From Portunus trituberculatus (taxonomy: Eukaryota > Arthropoda > Malacostraca > Decapoda > Portunidae): a stretch of 64,000 bases of DNA. Location: positions 4,126,481 to 4,190,480 of the forward strand of contig NC_059268.1 in the NCBI RefSeq assembly GCF_017591435.1, read 5' to 3'. A model generated the notes under the pieces. It saw nothing but the letters and a program-made list of their open reading frames with translations. It did not search any database and was not told the DNA's origin. Made by a program: the position numbers and the translations under genes. This document shows positions 46,801-61,391 of the stretch, piece by piece (the first letter of the stretch is position 1; each line of letters starts with the position of its first letter).

Positions 46801-47165
46801 TTAGCATTTAAATGACACTCTACATCCTCAGAAAGACTCCTGACATATCTCTCCTTGTCTCTCCTCAGGAGAGCTCTAGTCCTACGTGAAAGAGCCCTGT
46901 ATTAGTTGCAGTTCTCAGCAAGTCTGGCAGCGCAACTCTCCTCAATACTGTCCAGCGTCTCTACCAAGGCAAAGCAACTCCGTGACCTTGGGTAATCCCC
47001 AACGTCCTCCTTGGCAGCCTCAAGAGTCTCATGTTTGAAGGTATCCCATAGCTCTACAAGGTCCACAAGGGTGTTGAGCACTCCAAACCGTTTGAGACTA
47101 ACTGCATACTCCTGGATACATGTCAAGTCCTTCAGTTTCTCAAGATGAAACACAGTGTGTTCACA
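43839..47165 (-). mobile_element. RTE-type LINE, 5'-truncated, with nested jockey-like LINE
   Basis: Minus-strand LINE. Order of remnants: linker/RT N-terminus 47153-46902 and 46766-46452 (WAEYFEQLFMVDPPSG, IDVKEAVAKLKGGKAAGI), RT 46467-46183 (IWHSGTIPPDWKKELVIPIW, YHGISLVSVPGKV, QSGFTLGNSTTDQILAF) and 46122-45838 (VNMGVRQGCVLAPSLFNI, then TDLVFA). After the nested insertion come FAESLEILVMALKTLLKEAR (44640 downward), FTYLGSVVRNDSG, RCRYLCRWTKIQIFRLLVIP and RLITSLVCQCQLQLYGHVAH, with PAWRRPRGCPQNSWL at the end. The 3' end carries a TGAT-type short repeat (43842-43856). The motifs match RTE-clade elements; all frames are broken and EN is absent. Confidence 0.85.
44641..45837 (-). mobile_element. 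5'-truncated jockey/I-like LINE nested in the RTE copy
   Basis: Minus-strand copy. Poly(T) at 44641-44650 marks its 3' end. Coding parts are at 45837-45800 (VALDISKAFDKSLA) and 45724-45452 (INSGVPQGSVLSPTFFLLF and HSYANDATLHLS, where YADD has become YAND), with 45300-44870 as a degraded C-terminal region. The RTE frame reads TDLVFA on one side and FAESLE on the other, so the insertion point is exact to a few bases. Confidence 0.85.
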
Positions 47166-47879
47166 TCTTGGGAGGCTGATATAGTGGTGAAACAGGTGAG
47201 TACAGAAAAGTAAAAACTGAATGCTTGTTATGTTGAAATGCTTGAAGTCAGTGGTGTTTTCAATCTGTTGAATTGTTTTATCTATTTTACTGTAGATAAA
47301 AAGTCAGTGGTGACTTGCGATAGGATATACTTCGGGGGTGAGGGGCTGCCCATTACTGCAAATTGATTGTTACTGAGAGTAGTTTGTTTATGAGATCCTT
47401 AAACATGACCTTGCCCTTTTTTTTTTGGTAGTTTATTTTCTTTAAATAATGCAAAAAAAAAAAATTCATAATTTAAGCTGTCTTATTCTACAATCAATGT
47501 TGAAATAAAAAAGATCATTATTATTTATGAAAAATACAGTAATAAAGTTTGTCTCACCAAGAATAGATGAATTAAAGATATAGCTTTCCATTTAGTATAA
47601 TTGCCAATGTCCAAGTGGTCCAGTGGCATCTTCAACAAACATTTAATGACTCTCTGAAGGGCATTGCTGAGATGACAAAGGAGGGGAGGTAGACAAGGGA
47701 TTGTCAGAGTCAGAGTAGACTACCTTTACACTACTGTCACCTCCCCATAGGTCACGGGCTTACATTCTTTCTCTAATGGCGCTCCATCTCCTTACTCTTT
47801 GTCTCTTGTCTTTCTTTCTCTCCCTCTGTTTACTATATAAACTGGTGTGTTTCCAAAATTACTTCTGAATTCCTTCTAA
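47166..47879. other. Intron segment, no recognised features
   Basis: AT-rich sequence with an A/T homopolymer pair (47419-47464) and no open frame or repeat that I recognise. Confidence 0.5.
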
Positions 47880-49215
47880 CTTTTGTTCCACATCAAAATC
47901 CTGGCCAGTCAGCCTTCTTCCATTGCCAGAGAGTGTAGGTGGCACTCTTATCCTGGGGCCTCTGCAGCGGTATCCTGCTGATGACTGCCTTGTGATCTGA
48001 GCTGGAAATGGGACACAGTAACTAAGAGTGCACTTCAAGGGGGCGGAAGTCTATCACTTAGGGGTCAAGAGAGGAGCCAGTGCAATGAGTGGGGAAGGTG
48101 ACATGATTGTGCAAGTCAAATGTAGCCAGTAGGGAAATGAAGGCGATATTTATCGCTGGTGGATTCAGGCCGCCAAGGACCGCCACATCCATGTCATCTG
48201 CTGTTGGAATACATTGCCATAGCTGTGTGGTGTAAATAGGAGTGAGCATCTTACATCCTGGGGAGGAAGGTGGGCATGAGGTGCTTGGAGCAAAGTTGTT
48301 GGGGCTCCCTAGGAGGTGGATGAAGGATGTTGCCAGGAAGCACTTCTAATTGCCACCAATGTCTCCTGATTACTTAACCAGACTACTTCAATCAAGTCCT
48401 ATTGTCTCCTGTCTGCCAGCCACTCCCTGCAGGTTTGTGTGCTATGGAAGTATCCTTGACAGTATTCACAAGTGAGCCTCTTAGGACACTCCTCTCTAGA
48501 GTGGCCCTGCCAATGGCAACTGGAACACCTAACCTGACTTGACCTCATTTCCTCTGTGATGCCCACGCTTTCATTTGCAGACCTACCACTAAGTCTTGCA
48601 GGCCATCTCCGGCTTGATTGTTGTTGAGGTGGCTGTGTGCTCCCAGCCTGAGACTAGACATGGTTGGGTTTCTCCTCTCTGCTTCAGGTAGTAGGAGCAG
48701 CTCACAGTCAAACCGAGGGTGAGGTGGGTTAGTAGGTTGGGATTGAAGTGGCTGGGTGTGCTCAGGTAGTGGTTGAGGGGGGAGGTGAGGAAGAAGGTTG
48801 GCCAAGTGGAGACAGGGGTGTGATTGGCAGCAGTGTGTCAGGCAAAAAAGTCCGTGAGAGAGTCAGGTAAGACACAGTTCTTACTCACTTTAGGTTCGGC
48901 CTGGTTTACCTGGTCTACCAATGATGTCCACCACTCATTCACTCTTACGAGTATGTGATCATCCCAGTCACTGTCTATTTTGTCCTGCTTTGCAATACAG
49001 GAAATGTGCCTGCCATCTTTCCCAAGGGCAAGCAACATGTCCACCAATGAGAGCACCTCAACTAACACACTGCGCTTTTCAGGCAGCTCATCAATAACGT
49101 CACTATATATCCTGATGTTGACTTTGCTGGTGACAAGCTCCCATCTCAAGGTCACCACCAACGTTATAAATTCCTCATTAGGGAGATTGTCTGTCTTCCC
49201 TCTCTGTGGGGTCAA
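47880..49215 (-). mobile_element. Remnant of an unassigned LINE: zinc-knuckle ORF1 then endonuclease
   Basis: The minus-strand frame at 49215-48838 (NLPNEEFITLVVTLRWEL, WDDHILVRVNEWW) and a proline-rich frame at 48805-48545 precede two CCHC zinc knuckles at 48527-48429: CSSCHWQGHSREEC and CEYCQGYFHSTQTC, both CX2CX4HX4C. Further down, 48249-48058 has DMDVAVLGGLNPPAINIAF (degenerate GD.N of an APE endonuclease, D replaced by G) and TFPTHCTGSSLDP, and near 47990 SSSDHKAVISRI (SDH). Gag-like knuckles followed by APE endonuclease is a LINE arrangement, but the clade is uncertain and the RT is absent. Several stops are present. Confidence 0.6.

Positions 49216-50318
<1,103 letters not shown>

Positions 50319-50368
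<50 letters not shown>
50319..50368. repeat. (CT)n microsatellite
   Basis: About 25 CT units. Confidence 0.98.
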
Positions 50369-50375
<7 letters not shown>

Positions 50376-50751
50376 GCAGTGTCATTATCCTTGCTTGCCC
50401 AACAACATTCAAACAGAAATGCATAGCTAGCATTTCACTTAGGCAGGCTGTGGGTCCAACCAGATAGGGACCACAAATCATCATGATTATCACTCCAGTG
50501 ATCCCCACAGGCAAGCAATTGCCACTTTCCCCCTAATTACAAGTATTGTAAATCGCAGACAAACAAAATGAGTTACAATGGTATTTAGCATGCCTTTTTA
50601 GCTTGTTTATCATGTCATGTGTATTCATCTGTGCAGCCACTCAAGAACTACGGATTCACGGGAGAAAAACTAAATCTGTTGCTGCGAGGTCTTTTATTGT
50701 GAGGCACCACTGTACTTAGTGACTAAGGCCACCATTGGCACAGGCTAAGTA
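50369..50751. other. Intron segment, no recognised features
   Basis: About 380 bp with no open frame or repeat that I recognise. Confidence 0.5.
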
Positions 50752-51895
50752 CAGGTTTCCCTCATTTTGTGACTGGATTATATTCCTGAAAACTATACAG
50801 AATAATGAACAATGGAATAGTGAACTTAAGGTTCAAAAGGATTTAATTTAATGGGGAGAGTAATCTAAGCCCAACTTGTCATGAGAGATAGGGAACACTT
50901 TTCTGCACTACCGACAGAGGTAGTGTTACGAGTATAGGCTTATTATTTTCTTTATTCAGTGATATCCCCTTCAAGCCAATATTCACGGGCAAGTGAAGAA
51001 AAATGAGCTTCACTTAAGTTAGTAGGTGCTAATTGGCTGTGAGTCTGGTCATCAATCCACAGCCTTAAGTCTTACCATTTCCTCTATTATTGGTTCCCTA
51101 TTCATTGTTAGCATCATTACCATTAATGTAGAAGGTGTCTCACCTCCTTTCTTCACATTTACTACTTGTTTAATGACAGCAGAGACAGTGGAGTGGGGCA
51201 ACTACAGGATTCTGTTGATGAAGTTGGCTCTCTAGCTCCCTCATGGCATTAGCAATTTTAAGCTTTTCTCTAAGATAAGCTTTTCCTTGGTCTTTTGGCC
51301 TACAATTCACCAGCACTAGGTGTTGCAGGCCGCTTGAAAGCCATCATGTTTATCACTCATAATATCCAACAATGAATGAATTTTTAGCAAAAAAATGCAC
51401 ACAATTGTGGCTAAACACAACCAAAAAGACTGATCTTGATTTTAATTTTGATGCCACAGGTGGCTTGAGATCACTTTCCACCTTTCAGACAAAAGGTTAT
51501 TAAAAAAATAGTGCATAATCATCTGTGGCCAAAGAAAGGAAAATTAAAAAAATTAAATGAAAGAACCAATTGTAGTAAATCAAGGAAGAAACAATAATTC
51601 TATCAAGTGCCACTGCAAATGCTATGCTAGAACCTTGAACCTTGGATCAGCAATTCCTGTAGAGGAAAAGACAAAAGACAAGCAGAAAAAAAAGAGCAGT
51701 ATCCTGTTCACTAATTATCCCTACTTATAGTGATAATGAGTTTTGATGGGTGGTGGCTCTGGCATGGGTGTCGATGCAATAGCAGTCAGTTTGGTTTGTT
51801 TATATTCTGGTGATCAGTTAAAAATCAGATAAAAACCGGGGACAATGGAAAATGAAATATTGAATAATGGGGCATCGAATAGTGAGGTAAACCTG
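50752..51895. mobile_element. TA-flanked MITE, pogo/Tigger-like
   Basis: A 1144-bp non-coding element. Left end TA (50750-50751) then CAGGTTTCCCTCATTTTGTG; right end, read inverted, TA then CAGGTTTACCTCACTATTCG. Flanking TA dinucleotides fit a Tc1/mariner-group target duplication. No transposase frame is present. It lies in the intron just upstream (in plus coordinates) of the DHX8 S1 exon, about 200 bp from its donor site. Confidence 0.75.
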
Positions 51896-52095
51896 TAATA
51901 GTTTAGGCAGATTCACTTATCTGCAATGTAAACCTATAGTACAGCATTTTGAGATCAAATTCTACAAGTAGACTAATGTGCCATATCAAATTATAAGCCG
52001 CAATATAAGCTAGCTAAATAAACAAATAATTTTGTAGATACTATTTCCTTAGTTTTTTTTTTTTTTAAACAAAAAGTACCACATAAGCTACAAAC

Positions 52096-52257
52096 CTTAA
52101 CTTTTTGTCCTCGAACGACAACATCTGATACATTGGTGACACGTCCTTCTCTCCGTAGCTGTGAAATGTGCACAAGGCCTTCCAGCCTCCTCCGTAGCCC
52201 TTCTAGTTGAACAAAACATCCAAAGTTTAAGATGTTTGTTACCTTCCCTTCATAAAC
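52096..52257 (-). CDS. DHX8: DHX8/Prp22 exon encoding the S1 RNA-binding domain
   Basis: Exactly 54 codons in phase 0, between a TTTTCAG acceptor and an AAG/GTTTGT donor. It reads VYEGKVTNILNFGCFVQLEG, then LRRRLEGLVHISQLRREGRV, then NVSDVVVRGQKVK. This S1 fold with GLVHIS and LRREGRV is the hallmark of DHX8/Prp22, the DEAH helicase that releases mRNA from the post-splicing complex in the nucleus. In the vertebrate protein, as I recall it, a tryptophan sits where this sequence has L in RRRLEGL. The next exon in frame is 15990-15819, 36.1 kb away. No upstream exon could be recognised in the window. Confidence 0.9.
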
Positions 52258-52454
52258 CTGAAAATTAAAAAATTTATTCATAGCACATAAAGAAAAGAAA
52301 AATAAGTAGCTGGCTTCAATGCAATACAAAAGTTGATTATAGACTAATAAATGACAGTACACAGACTTTACCGTATCACAATTACTATTGTCTTCACCAT
52401 CATCAACCAGTACAACTCCACTGATATACACAGGCTATAACAAGTCATGATGAA

Positions 52455-56054
<3,600 letters not shown>

Positions 56055-56357
56055 TGTGTGTAATTCACTGTTTGATCTGCTGCAGTCTCTGACGAGACAG
56101 CCAGACGTTACCCTACGGAACGAGCTCAGAACTCATTATTTCGATCTTGGGATAGGTCTGAGACCAAGCACACACCACACACCGGGACAACAAGGTCACA
56201 ACACAACTCCTCGATTTACATCCCGTACCTACTCACTGCTAGATGAACAGGGGCTACACGTGAAAGGAGACACACCCAAATATCTCCACCCGGCCAGGGA
56301 ATCGAACCCCGGACATCTGGCTTGTGAAGCCAGCGCTCTAACCACTGAGCTACCGGG

Positions 56358-56362
<5 letters not shown>
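56055..56362 (-). mobile_element. tRNA-derived SINE, minus strand
   Basis: The head (56362-56290) is a nearly complete tRNA-like sequence: A box TAGCTCAGTGG (56352-56342), anticodon arm CTGGC-TTCACAA-GCCAG with CAC in the anticodon position (tRNA-Val-like) and B box GGTTCGATTCC (56308-56298). The body has AGCCCCTGTTCATCTAGCAG, GGGATGTAAATCGAGGAGTT, CCCGGTGTGTGGTGTGTG, TGAGCTCTGAGCTCG and ACTGCAGCAGATCAAACAG. It ends with GTGAATTACACACA directly at a CR1 copy. It is transcribable by RNA polymerase III if the boxes work. It is the better preserved of the two SINEs in the window. Confidence 0.85.

Positions 56363-56402
<40 letters not shown>
56360..56402. repeat. (GT)n microsatellite
   Basis: About 21 GT units joining the tail of the diverged CR1 copy to the SINE head. 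Confidence 0.97.
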
Positions 56403-56405
<3 letters not shown>

Positions 56406-56835
56406 TTACCTAATTGTATTTACCTAATTGTAACATACGGGAAAAGAGCTATGCTCGTGTTGTCCCGTCTCCATATCTATTAATGTCCAGCTTTTTCTTA
56501 AAATCATGAATATTCCTTGCGTTGACCACTTCCACGTCTAAACTATTCCATGTTTCCACCCTTCTATGAGGAAGCTATATTTTTCACATCTCTCCTATAA
56601 GTGGCCATTTTAGTTTTTTCCCATGCCCTCTCGACATTCTTTCATTCCACATACACAGATCTTCCTATCCATTTTTTCCATGCCAATCATCACTCTGTAT
56701 ATTGCTATCAGGTCTCCCCTTTCTCTTCTGTTTTCCAGGGTTGGAAGTTGCATTCTTTTCAGTCTGTCTTCATAAATCAAACCTCTTAAGTCAGGCACCA
56801 TTTTTGTTGCAGCCCTCTGTACTTTCTCTAGTTTC

Positions 56836-56836
<1 letters not shown>
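56403..56836 (-). mobile_element. CR1-type LINE copy, diverged, last 430 bp
   Basis: Minus-strand fragment of a diverged subfamily. The frame at 56801-56610 reads MVPDLRGLIYEDRLKRMQLP, TLENRRERGDLIAIYRVM. Its tail units are variants (TATTTACCTAATTGTATTTA on the plus strand). Its truncated 5' end lies directly at a GT tract. Confidence 0.82.

Positions 56837-56920
<84 letters not shown>
56837..56920. repeat. (GT)n microsatellite
   Basis: About 42 GT units between two minus-strand CR1 fragments. Confidence 0.97.
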
Positions 56921-56923
<3 letters not shown>

Positions 56924-57204
56924 TTACTAGTTGTAGTTTAACAGGGCCTGGGCTTTATGCTCGTGTGGCCCCGTCTCCATATCTACACTCATCCAATCTT
57001 ACTTTTAAAAGTATGCACACTCGTTGCAGACACTACTTCTTCATTTAAACTGTTCCACGTCTCAATACATCTCTGCGGGAAACTATATTATTTAATATCT
57101 CTCAAACATCTTCCTTTTCTCAGCATTTTACTATGCGATCTTGTGCTTCGGATGTCATATTCTTCTCTCAGGATCAGTTTCACATTATTCACTTGGTCCA
57201 TTCC

Positions 57205-57206
<2 letters not shown>
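56921..57206 (-). mobile_element. CR1-type LINE copy, last 285 bp
   Basis: Minus-strand 5'-truncated copy starting (in sense) AATGGAATGGACCAAGTG directly after (AC)n and ending with a single tail unit TATTTACTAG on the plus strand. It encodes only the extreme C-terminus (NEKLILREEYDI-like and the FPQRCIETW region). Confidence 0.85.

Positions 57207-57276
<70 letters not shown>
57207..57276. repeat. (GT)n microsatellite
   Basis: About 34 GT units between the full-length copy's tail and the following truncated copy. Confidence 0.97.
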
Positions 57277-57278
<2 letters not shown>

Positions 57279-57279
<1 letters not shown>

Positions 57280-60200
57280 ATTTACCTAGTTGTATTTACC
57301 TAGTTGTAGTTTTACAGGGCCTGGGCTTTATGCTCGTGTGGTCCCGTCTCCATATCTACACTTATCCAATTTTTCTTTAAAACTATGTACACTCTTTGCT
57401 GATACCACTTCCTCACTCAAACTGTTCCAAGTCTCAACACATCTTTGGGAAACTAAATTTTTAACATCTCTCAGACATCGTCCTTCCTTAGTTTCTTACT
57501 ATGCGATCTTGTGCTTCTAAAGTCATATTCTTCTCTCAGGATCAGTTTCTCATTATCCACTTCATCCATTCCGTTAATCAATTTATAAACTTGTATCAGA
57601 TCCTCTCTCTCTTCTCTGCTCCAAGGTTGGTAGATCCATTGCCTTTAGTCTCTCCTCATATGCCATCCCTTTAAATTCTGGAACCATTCTTGTAGCCATT
57701 TTTGTAGTCTCTCTAATTTTCTTATGTGTTTCTTTTTATGGGAGTCCACACAACTCCTGCATATTCCAATCTAGGTCTTATTTTAGTACTTATCAATTTC
57801 TTCATCATTTCCTTGTCCATATAGTGAAATGCTACTCCAATATTCCTTAGCAAATTATCGTCTCTCTGAAAATTCTATCAATATGGCTAACCAGTTGATT
57901 ATTTTCTTCCATTGTCACTCCCAAGTCCTTTTCCTTTTTACTTTTTCTAGTTCTACTCCATTTCCCATCTTATAGATTCCCACTGGTCGTCTTTCACTTT
58001 TCCCATTTCCATGACATGGCTTTTGTCCACATTGAATTCCATCTCCCATTTTTTGCTCCATTTCCAGATCTTGTTTAAGTCTTCCTGTAGTATTTCACAA
58101 TCCTCTTTTGTTTAATGACTCTGCACAGTTTTGCATCGTCCATAAACAGATTTATGTAGCTGTTCACTCCTCTGGCATGTCATTTATATATACGAGAAAA
58201 GTATTGGTGCTAATACTGACCCTGTGGCACTCCGCTGTCTACTGTTCTCCACTTGGACTTCATATCTTTAACTATCGTCCTTATTTCTCTTCCCATTAAA
58301 TAATTCTTCATCCATCTCAATGTGCTTCCTTTTAAGCCACCCTTCTCCTCTAACTTCCATAGTAATCTTTCATGTGGCACTTTATCAAAAGCCTTTTTTA
58401 GATCTAAATAAATACAGTCAACCCATCCTCTCTCTCTTGTACTTTATCAACTATTCTAGAGTAGAAACTCAATAAATTTGTCACACATGACCGACCTTTT
58501 CTAAAACCAAATTGGCTATTTGATAATATTTTGTTGTCTTCAAGAAACTCGATCCATTGCTTCTTTATTACTTTTTCACACATCTTGCATATTACACTAG
58601 TTAGTGATACCGGCCTGTAATTTAAAGGTTCTTCCTTCCTTCCGCTCTTATATATGGGAACCACCTCAGCTCTTTTCCACTCCACTGGCACTGTTCCATT
58701 TTCTATTGAGCATTTTATGATGTTGTATATTGGACTTGCTAGTTCTTCCCTACATTCTTTCAGTATTCTGCCTGAGACTTCATCCGGTCCCATTGCCTTT
58801 TCCTCATCCAATTCCGTCATCAACTTTTTATTTCAAGCTTGGTTACTTTAATCTCTTTCATATAGACAGTCTCTCTATTACCCTGTGGTCTTTCAAATTT
58901 GGATTCCTTAGTAAAGACCTCATGAAATTTACTATTTAACAGTTCTGCCATACTTTTGGGTCTTCCACCATTCCGTTTTCTCCTTTTAACCTTTCTATTG
59001 TTTCTTTTTGTCTTATTTTTCCATTTATGAATCTGTAGAACAATTTTGGTTGTTCCTTACATTTTCGACAATGTCCTTTTCATAGTTCTTTTCTTCTTCC
59101 TTTCTCACCTTAGCATATTCATTTCTTGCTGTTTTGAAGTTTTCCTTATTTTCTGGATTTCTGTTTCTTCTCCACCTTTTCCATGCTCCATCTCGTTTCT
59201 CCTTTGCCCTAGCACATCTTGCATTAAACCAATCTTTCTTTCCTTCTTCTTTAGGTCTATATTTGGAACATATTCCTGACCCCAGTTTTGTATATTTCCA
59301 AAAATAAGTTATATTTCTCTTGAACCGTTAATGAGTTTTCCATCTCCTCCCAGTTTACGTTTTAAAATAGTTCTTGAGATTCTCAATATCAGCCTTTCTG
59401 TAATTTAATCGGTCTCCTTTGTATGATTCATCTCTATCTTCCTTTCCTTCTTCTATATCCATCTCTAATATTACATGGTCACTCTTTCCCAATGGGCACT
59501 TGTATCTTATATCATCGTTAATTGGTATATCCCTTGTAAAACTAGGTCTAATCTTGCCGGCTCATCGTTTCCTCTGAATCTTGTGTTTTCCTTTACTCTT
59601 TGGACCATCAAATTATCTATCATTAGGTTCAGGAATCTATCTCCCCAGGCATCTTCCCCCATACCACTTTCATAATTTTCCCAGTCTACCTCCTTACAGT
59701 TGAAATCTCCTATTAATATCACTTTTCTCCTTTCCTTAATGATTCTTGTAAGACTCCTTATTGTGTCATCTATCATGTCTCTATATTCTTGGTTAGTCCA
59801 TGAGTTTGTTTTGGTGGCACATATGTTCCAATGATTGTTAACTCCTTTTTGTTAATATGCATCTTAACATACAGTATTTCTGATTTTCCTTCCCCAAACT
59901 CCACTTGATTTACCACTATCTCCTTCCTTAACATCATCGTGACTCATCCTCCTCCTTTACCCACTCTCTCTCCTCCATATATTATACCTTTTATCTATGT
60001 CTATTTTATTGCCTCATTTAACTTTGTTTCCACCAGGCATACAATATCTGGTTCTTCTTTCTTTATGTAATCTCTTGATTCTAATTTACTAGATAAAATC
60101 CCATCTATGTTTGTATACATCATTTTTAATCTCTTGTTCTTATCATTTTAGTTAAACTTGCTCCATTCTTTTCTCTTCTTTCTCTTTTATATACCATTTC

Positions 60201-61310
60201 CTTATCCTGTCTCCTATAATTCTCCAAAAATGCCTTCTTCTCCTCCTCTGACCTTTCATTATTTTTTCTCTTGCTTCTGCCACCAGTTCATTGTGTCTCT
60301 TCCTTTCCTCCTCGTTTCTATTTTTCTTTATATATATATCTTTGCAACCTTCTGTTTCTCTGAGTTTCGTTTTTCTATATAGTACTTCTTCTGCTGCTGC
60401 TTGTGATTTTAGTAATATCTTAATTGGTCTCACTATTCCTTCTTGATATGGTCCCATTCTATGGATTTCTTCTACTTCCTCTTCTAAGTTCTGTCTATCC
60501 TCATCATTCAGATGTTTTAGTAGGTCTTTTACTGATTTCATTTCGTCTTTTCCTTCTTGGTCTATATTTAACATTTTTTCTTTCAGTCCAAAAATAATTA
60601 CACTCTTCTTTTTTCCATGATTTCTCTTACTAAATTTTCTTTTTCTTGAGGACTCCTATCATTTTGCTTGTCATATTTTCATCTCTTTCTTTTAACTGTT
60701 CTTGAAATACTTCTTGAAATGATTCCTTGTCTTTCTTATCTTGGATTCTCCATGCTTGTACTTCTTTTTAATCACGTCTTGTACTCTTTCTTCTTCTTTG
60801 TTAACTAGATCTTTTAGCTTTTCTTTTTCTTTCTCGGCTTTACCGAGTCCTTCTTCCATCAATTTCTTATAGTTCGCTACTTGGACTTTTAATTCATCAT
60901 TTTCGGTTCTTAGCCTAGTTTCGTTTTCTTCCACTCTTTTTATCCTTTCTTTCAATTTCTGGAGCTCTTTATCCTGTTCTTCATTCTCTTTCATTCCCAT
61001 ACTCTCCTTTATCAATTTATCTAATTTACGTTCGATAGTTAAGACTCTATCAAATAGTGAAGTTTGCGCCGTATCAAAGCCTTCAAATTCTCCTCCTCCC
61101 TCACCAACATTGTCATCATCAGCTTTCATTCTTTCCCTTGTCACATACCTGCATTTAGATGGAATATCTTTCTCACTCATTATTATTTAACACTGTATTC
61201 ATGAAAGGAAAAATGAGTCCACACTTATCGCCCAGGCCACTGTAAACCCAAACAAAGGTAGTGAAGATCAGCTGATTCTCGGGAGCGAAGGTATCGCGTC
61301 CTTCCTCTGC

Positions 61311-61313
<3 letters not shown>
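57279..61313 (-). mobile_element. CR1-type LINE copy, subfamily 1, full length, minus strand
   Basis: About 4.03 kb. 5' UTR 61313-61181 (CTCCCGAGAATCAGCTGATC, as at 33660), ORF1 coiled coil 61180-60692 (162 residues, MSEKDIPSKCRYVTRERMKA), ORF1 C-terminal domain 60574-60152 (EEVEEIHRMGPYQEGIVRP), EN 60130-59350 broken near 59540, linker, RT 58823-58404 (GPDEVSGRILKECREEL, YRPVSLTSVICKMCE, GFRKGRSCVTNLLSFYSR), then the FADD region near 58150 in a shifted frame, C-terminal region 57980-57350, and the tail with two units. Frameshift positions are largely shared with 17595-20211 and 33630-37710. Confidence 0.88.
60692..61180 (-). pseudogene. CR1 subfamily 1 ORF1 coiled-coil protein, longest copy
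   Basis: A 162-residue frame. The N-terminus MSEKDIPSKCRYVTRERMKA is followed by an acidic GGEFEGFDTAQTSLFDRV segment, then a coiled coil (residues about 48-140: LTIERKLDKLIKESMG, LQKLKERIKRVEENETRL, VANYKKLMEEGLGKAEKEKE, VNKEEERVQDVIKKKY), ending ESKIRKTRNHFKKYFKNS after a probable frameshift. Start chosen because the same ATG with a matching 5' UTR is conserved at 33766. LINE ORF1 role, RNA binding, by family. Confidence 0.78.

Positions 61314-61388
<75 letters not shown>
61314..61388. repeat. (GT)n microsatellite
   Basis: About 37 GT units between the tail of the copy at 61389-63395 and the 5' end of the full-length copy. A full-length insertion thus also sits directly on an AC tract. Confidence 0.97.

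Positions 61389-61391
<3 letters not shown>

Noticed and set aside
52364..52431. A possible short exon upstream of the DHX8 S1 exon (TATATCAG to ACG/GTAAAG)
   Set aside because: Splice-like signals are present and the frame GVVLVDDGEDNSN is open, but it does not resemble the DHX8 segment expected before the S1 domain, and it is only about 100 bp from the S1 exon. Not supported without transcript data.
56290..56362. A tRNA-Val(CAC) gene on the minus strand
   Set aside because: The A box, B box and anticodon arm are good, but it continues without a break into a SINE body and AC tail, the T-stem and acceptor pairing are imperfect, and the same body occurs at 20293-20562. It is a SINE head, not a tRNA gene.
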